A DNA stretch of 64,000 nucleotides, taken from NCBI GenBank assembly GCA_003139095.1, contig PLHW01000046.1, positions 1 through 64,000 on the forward strand, in the 5' to 3' direction. The stretch comes from Acidobacteriaceae bacterium (GTDB taxonomy: Bacteria > Acidobacteriota > Terriglobia > Terriglobales > Acidobacteriaceae). The notes below the pieces were generated by a model. The model searched no databases and was not told the DNA's origin. It was given only the letters and a program-made list of their open reading frames with translations. Positions within the stretch are counted from its first letter, which is position 1, and the number at the start of each line of letters is the position of its first letter. The position numbers were made by a program, and so were the translations under genes. This document shows positions 60,640 to 64,000 of this stretch, in pieces.

Positions 60640-60675
60640 GCAGTCGAATTCACCAACGCAGTCGAATTCACAAAG
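60640..60675. repeat. 18-nt direct repeat in the leader of the second SRPBCC gene
   Basis: GCAGTCGAATTCACCAAC (60640-60657) is followed by GCAGTCGAATTCACAAAG (60658-60675). AAAGGGA overlaps the end and serves the ATG at 60689. The frame is open through the repeat (encoding QSNSPTQSNSQ), but the start after it fits the SRPBCC family. Confidence 0.85.
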
Positions 60676-60688
60676 GGAATCCATCGCC

Positions 60689-61204
60689 ATGGCCACTGTA
60701 GCTGTTACTCCTGAGCAGGATGCGGTTCTTGGAGAAGTTTTCATCGCGGCCCCGCCCGCCCGCGTTTTCGCGGCCATCACCGATCCCGCTCAGGTTCCGC
60801 GATGGTGGGGTCAGCAGGGAATCTACCGCATCACGGAATGGAAAGGCGACGTGCGCCCGGGAGGGAAGTGGTCGAGCGTCGGTGTGAGCGCGGACGGCAG
60901 TTCGTTTACAGTGGACGGCGAGTACGTCGAAGTCGATCCCCCGCGCCTGCTCGTGCACACCTGGATCGCCAGTTGGAGCGGCAAGCTGGAAACGCTGGTG
61001 CGCTGGGAGCTAGAGCCAGCCGATGTCCATGGCCTGCATCCGAGCGGCCCGAAGCGAGCCGGCACGGGCACGCTGCTACGCATCCGCCACACCGGTTTTG
61101 CCGGCGCCCCCGAAGCCGCCAAAGGCCACGCGGACGGCTGGACTCGCGTTCTGGGCTGGATGCAGGCTTTTGTGGAAGTGGGCAAGACGATCGAGACAAG
61201 GTAG
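60689..61204 (+). CDS. SRPBCC/AHSA1-family protein (second copy)
   Basis: A 171-residue START-like protein: LGEVFIAAPPARVFAAITDP, QVPRWWGQQGIYRITEWKGD, RPGGKWSS, VDPPRLLVHTWIASWSG and GWTRVLGWMQAFVE. It shares the fold and the D-P-P-x-L-L-x-x-T-W-I motif with the preceding gene but is clearly diverged. It lies 88 nt downstream in the same direction, so the two are probably cotranscribed with arsR. ATG 60689 starts the domain after two 18-nt repeats. Confidence 0.88.
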   Translation: MATVAVTPEQDAVLGEVFIAAPPARVFAAITDPAQVPRWWGQQGIYRITEWKGDVRPGGKWSSVGVSADGSSFTVDGEYVEVDPPRLLVHTWIASWSGKLETLVRWELEPADVHGLHPSGPKRAGTGTLLRIRHTGFAGAPEAAKGHADGWTRVLGWMQAFVEVGKTIETR

Positions 61205-61330
61205 CTTCAAACACTTATGATGCCTCGCTCAACCAGGTTGCCCGACTGTCGAGCGTCGCACTAAATCGATGTTGCTGCGCGCCCCGCGGCATTTCCGATA
61301 GGGGCGCGCAGGTTGAGCCCTGATCGCGTG

Positions 61331-62731
61331 TCAGAACGGGCGCGGGGGCCACGCACTCAGCTGAGACCCCAGGACATTGCCGAAGTCAAAATACGGCGAC
61401 CCAGTCGGCTCGTTGGTGCACCCCGTGCCGAGCTGCACCCTCAACAAACCAACCGCGTCTGATGCGGGAATCACGTCGAACTCTCCCACATACACGCGCA
61501 ATGGATTAGGCGCCAATGTGATGGACGTCTGCATCCCGTTGGGATAAAACGGAATGCCGGGGACCGGCGGCCTCAAGGTTGTGGGGTTGGTGAAGACCGA
61601 GAGGCATGGGGGATTTGGAGGCGCGCCAGCCAGAGTCATGGTCGCCGCCGCCGGATATAAACTTTCGTTGAATTTTATGGTCGTGACCTGCTCAGAGCCA
61701 TTGTTGCTGACGAACAAGTTATGCTCTTCCGGACCGAGCCATACATTCGTCGAGTTAATGGCCGTGCCCAGGTAAAAGGGACCAACGTTGGAGTGGAGAG
61801 GCCCGCCCCAGTCGGTCGTGGTCGAACTGCAAGCGATCGGCAACTTGACCATTTCCACCTCCGTGATATTGGGACCGGAGCCTCCCGCGGGTTGGTCGCC
61901 GAAAATCGCATACTTGCTGTCAGCGGTCACATCCACGCCAGATGGCCAGCTCCCTTGAGAGACAAAGCCAGTCGAATTGACCGGGCAACCCGGCGAGATC
62001 GTAAAGCCCGGCACGGTTGGAAAGGACTCAATCGAGCCGTCCGCGTATGCCGCGACCAGGGTGGTGTCGTCCTGCGATTCGGCCATCCCATCAATCGCGC
62101 CCCCGTTTAGCGGGCTAGCGACCGCCTGTTGTTGGAACGTTAGAGCGCAGGTGTTCTGATTTATGCGCCATACCGTGACGTAGTTCGTTCCAGGAAAAGG
62201 AGCCGAGTAGCCGGCGAACAGCGCCGGCAGCTTGTGCCCCGGAGACAGCGCGATCCCATTGAACGGCGGAGTGATCCCGGCGGGGGTGGGATAGCTGGCC
62301 ACATACGTCAACGCTCCTGTGCCGGTGTTGATTGTGAACGCGGCAATGTCGCCATTGGGATAGCTGCCGGACGAGAGTTCGCCAACATACAAACAGGGCG
62401 GCAGATGCGGTGCATCTGTATTGGCATACAGGGCTTGGTCCTTCAGGGCATCGAAATAGACCGCACTGCTGCTGGTGGGGCTTGTAGACCACGGCGTGCC
62501 AAAAATGGGAGTCAGTGTGTTCGGGGGGCCTAATTCAAATCCCCCGACCGCATTCGGGCTGGTGAGGTTGAGGTTGGAGTACACAAACGGGGGTGCTGCC
62601 TGCAATGTGGCCGAAAGGAGCGCGACCGTTGCGGCGAGCAGCGACAGGCGGGAACATACTCTGAGAAAACGACTTATTGGGACTATTTCGTGCTTTCCCG
62701 TTCTTTGCGACAAGTTGTTAAAGCCTTTCAT
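61331..62731 (-). CDS. Secreted protein, probable beta-propeller
   Basis: A 466-residue exported protein with a signal peptide (SLLAATVALLSATLQAAPP) after a polar start. The mature part has repeated strands such as VYFDALKDQALYANTD, IAAFTINTGTGALTYVASYP, YVTVWRINQNTCALTFQQQ and VDVTADSKYAIFGDQPAGG, resembling YncE/lactonase-type seven-bladed propellers. Paired cysteines may form disulfides. There is no catalytic signature. AGGAGG lies 5 nt before ATG 62731, a strong ribosome binding site. It converges on the SRPBCC gene. Confidence 0.75.
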   Translation of the reverse strand: MKGFNNLSQRTGKHEIVPISRFLRVCSRLSLLAATVALLSATLQAAPPFVYSNLNLTSPNAVGGFELGPPNTLTPIFGTPWSTSPTSSSAVYFDALKDQALYANTDAPHLPPCLYVGELSSGSYPNGDIAAFTINTGTGALTYVASYPTPAGITPPFNGIALSPGHKLPALFAGYSAPFPGTNYVTVWRINQNTCALTFQQQAVASPLNGGAIDGMAESQDDTTLVAAYADGSIESFPTVPGFTISPGCPVNSTGFVSQGSWPSGVDVTADSKYAIFGDQPAGGSGPNITEVEMVKLPIACSSTTTDWGGPLHSNVGPFYLGTAINSTNVWLGPEEHNLFVSNNGSEQVTTIKFNESLYPAAATMTLAGAPPNPPCLSVFTNPTTLRPPVPGIPFYPNGMQTSITLAPNPLRVYVGEFDVIPASDAVGLLRVQLGTGCTNEPTGSPYFDFGNVLGSQLSAWPPRPF

Positions 62732-63143
62732 AACATCCTCCTGGAGTTAGTTTCCGGCTGGATTTGAAAAGCCGGGCTTCAGCCGGTCGACTTACGGACG
62801 ACCATCTGGCCGGCGGCGAGGAGCATGTTACGCCGACGCGCCAGATAGCCATTCCTGCCCTTCACTGGTAAACGCGACGTTCTAAAGATTTCGGGGTCAT
62901 TACTTACATCGATAGGCGATCTTGTGATATTGCCCCCGGTCGCTGGGGCGGAAATGGCAATGAATCCCTCTCGGCGAGGCGGATCGCTCAGACACGACCG
63001 CATAATTAGCGGCTGGCGCGTGCTGCGCTGGGGTTCGGATCCTATAGCCGCTGTGGTGGAGAGGATTTTCCCTCACCGGTCCCGGCCCACGTCGCCGCCC
63101 TCCCCTCGAAACTCCCCATCACGACTTGCTTTATACTGAAACG
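62732..63143. other. Intergenic region between the secreted propeller gene and miaB
   Basis: About 410 bases. Open frames here have no recognisable family. TATACT at 63132-63137 stands 6 nt before the miaB ATG, a -10-like element that would give a leaderless transcript. No -35 or hairpin is evident. Confidence 0.5.
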
Positions 63144-64000
63144 ATGTCGGGGACCGCTGACAAGACGTTTTACCTGGAGACCTTCGGCTGCCAGATGAAT
63201 GTGCACGACTCCGAAAAGGTGATCGGCACGCTCTTGCAGCAGGGCTATCGCCAGGTGCAAACCGTCGACGAGGCCGGCCTCATCCTTTACAACACCTGCT
63301 CCATTCGCGACAAAGCCGAGCAAAAGGTCTTCAACCGGCTGAACGACTACAAAAAGCTGCGCAAGCAAGGCAAAAAGTTCGGCGTCCTCGGCTGCGTCGC
63401 CCAGCAGGAAGGCGACCGCATTTTTGAAAAAGCCCCGCACGTCGATCTGGTTTGCGGCTCCGCCTCCTACCGCAATCTGCCGCAGATGCTGGTGCAACTG
63501 GAAACCGTGCAGACCGGGGCAGGGAATCGCCTCACCGGACTCGACGATCGCCAGACCGACCTCTGTTTCGAGACCGAATACACCGCCCGCACCAATCCCC
63601 ATCGCGGCTACATCACCATCATCGAAGGCTGCGACAAATTTTGCGCCTATTGCGTCGTGCCCTTTACCCGGGGCAAGGAGCGCAGCCGTACGTCAGGCTC
63701 GGTTCTAGCCGAAGCCCGCCAGCTCGCCGACCTCGGCTATACGGAAATTCAACTCCTCGGGCAAAACGTGAACTCCTACCGCGATCCCGATGAAAAAATG
63801 ACCTTTGCCGAACTCCTCGCTGCCGTCGCAGAGGTCCGCGGCATGCACCGTGTTCGCTTCACTACCTCGCATCCGCGGGACTTCGGTCGTGACATCGTCG
63901 ATGTCATCGATGCCATCCCCGCCCTCTGCGATCACGTTCATCTGCCCGTGCAAAGCGGCTCCACGCGCGTCCTCGATGCCATGCAGCGCCTCTACACCCG
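63144..64000 (+). CDS. miaB: tRNA methylthiotransferase MiaB (5' part, runs off the window)
   Basis: The first 285 codons of a radical-SAM enzyme that adds methylthio to i6A37 of tRNA. The N-terminal domain opens YLETFGCQMNVHDSEKV, with NTCSIRDKAEQKVF and VLGCVAQQEGDRI supplying the auxiliary cluster cysteines. The radical-SAM triad is Cys163-x3-Cys167-x2-Cys170 (CDKFCAYC), followed by VPFTRGKERSR and LLGQNVNSY. The FGCQMNVHDSE signature identifies MiaB rather than RimO. ATG 63144 has no Shine-Dalgarno sequence and may be translated from a leaderless mRNA. Confidence 0.94.
   Translation, partial: MSGTADKTFYLETFGCQMNVHDSEKVIGTLLQQGYRQVQTVDEAGLILYNTCSIRDKAEQKVFNRLNDYKKLRKQGKKFGVLGCVAQQEGDRIFEKAPHVDLVCGSASYRNLPQMLVQLETVQTGAGNRLTGLDDRQTDLCFETEYTARTNPHRGYITIIEGCDKFCAYCVVPFTRGKERSRTSGSVLAEARQLADLGYTEIQLLGQNVNSYRDPDEKMTFAELLAAVAEVRGMHRVRFTTSHPRDFGRDIVDVIDAIPALCDHVHLPVQSGSTRVLDAMQRLYT

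Noticed and set aside
1-64000. Prophage, integrative element or transposon in the window
   Set aside because: No integrase, transposase or phage structural gene is seen; the toxin-antitoxin pairs and hairpins alone do not show an element.

Overview
The window is GC-rich chromosomal DNA of a bacterium that most resembles the Acidobacteria (Terriglobia/Acidobacteriales). This rests on the mix of families (TgpA-type transglutaminase, FG-GAP/Ig-like secreted proteins, DUF4097, DUF2911, G1 glutamic peptidase, DedA-rhodanese fusion, GAF-GAF-SpoIIE phosphatase, a YpdA-like reductase) and on intergenic repeats of a style I associate with that phylum. No species is identified. The genes are mostly housekeeping; there is no prophage, transposase or CRISPR array.

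Layout. 1-7.4 kb: edge of a tRNA-Asp gene, a transglutaminase, an outer-membrane beta-barrel, then rimO, yacG-pgpA (1-nt overlap), an NHL-repeat protein and a NifU-like scaffold. 7.4-16.8 kb, mainly minus strand: HAD phosphatase, MobA-like nucleotidyltransferase, DedA-rhodanese fusion with an in-frame TGA at the expected cysteine, polyprenyl synthase, yajQ, tatD, and the larC-methyltransferase-metG operon. 17-23.5 kb: higBA-like toxin-antitoxin pair, the giant helicase gene lhr, a convergent M23 peptidase. 23.6-28 kb: two small proteins, a DUF2911 protein and a histidine kinase/sigma-54 regulator pair. 28-34.3 kb, minus strand: SAM hydrolase, a membrane protein of unknown function, DUF4097, efflux adaptor, HEAT-repeat protein. 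34.5-48.4 kb: two paralogous FG-GAP/Ig secreted proteins, an NTF2-like protein, a large unknown protein, vapBC, yebC, tlyA, nadK, a secreted protein with a pilin-like domain, a zincin. 48.5-56 kb, minus strand: sthA, G1 peptidase, the GAF-phosphatase/lysA pair, hpt. 56-64 kb: metallo-hydrolase, O-methyltransferase, YpdA-like reductase, an arsR-led cluster with two SRPBCC proteins, a secreted propeller-like protein, and the start of miaB.

Main points of interest. (1) The DedA-rhodanese gene is read through a TGA in the motif YCT-x-VREGTSAR and is followed by a hairpin with bacterial SECIS geometry, so it may encode a selenocysteine rhodanese; a nonsense mutation is the main alternative. (2) Runs of near-repeated 7-8-nt words sit directly against, and sometimes supply, the stop codons of more than ten genes on both strands; the same kind of run lies in the linker of Lhr, and a run of the family forms the C-terminus of LysA. 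(3) Three hairpins share the plan CATCGCG-N5-TGCGATG, and two of them bracket a decayed GloVer-repeat gene. (4) Four gene leaders carry direct repeats with 15- or 18-nt periods. (5) Several genes have a -10-like hexamer 6-9 nt before the start codon, suggesting leaderless transcripts; two of these promoters carry overlapping operator palindromes.
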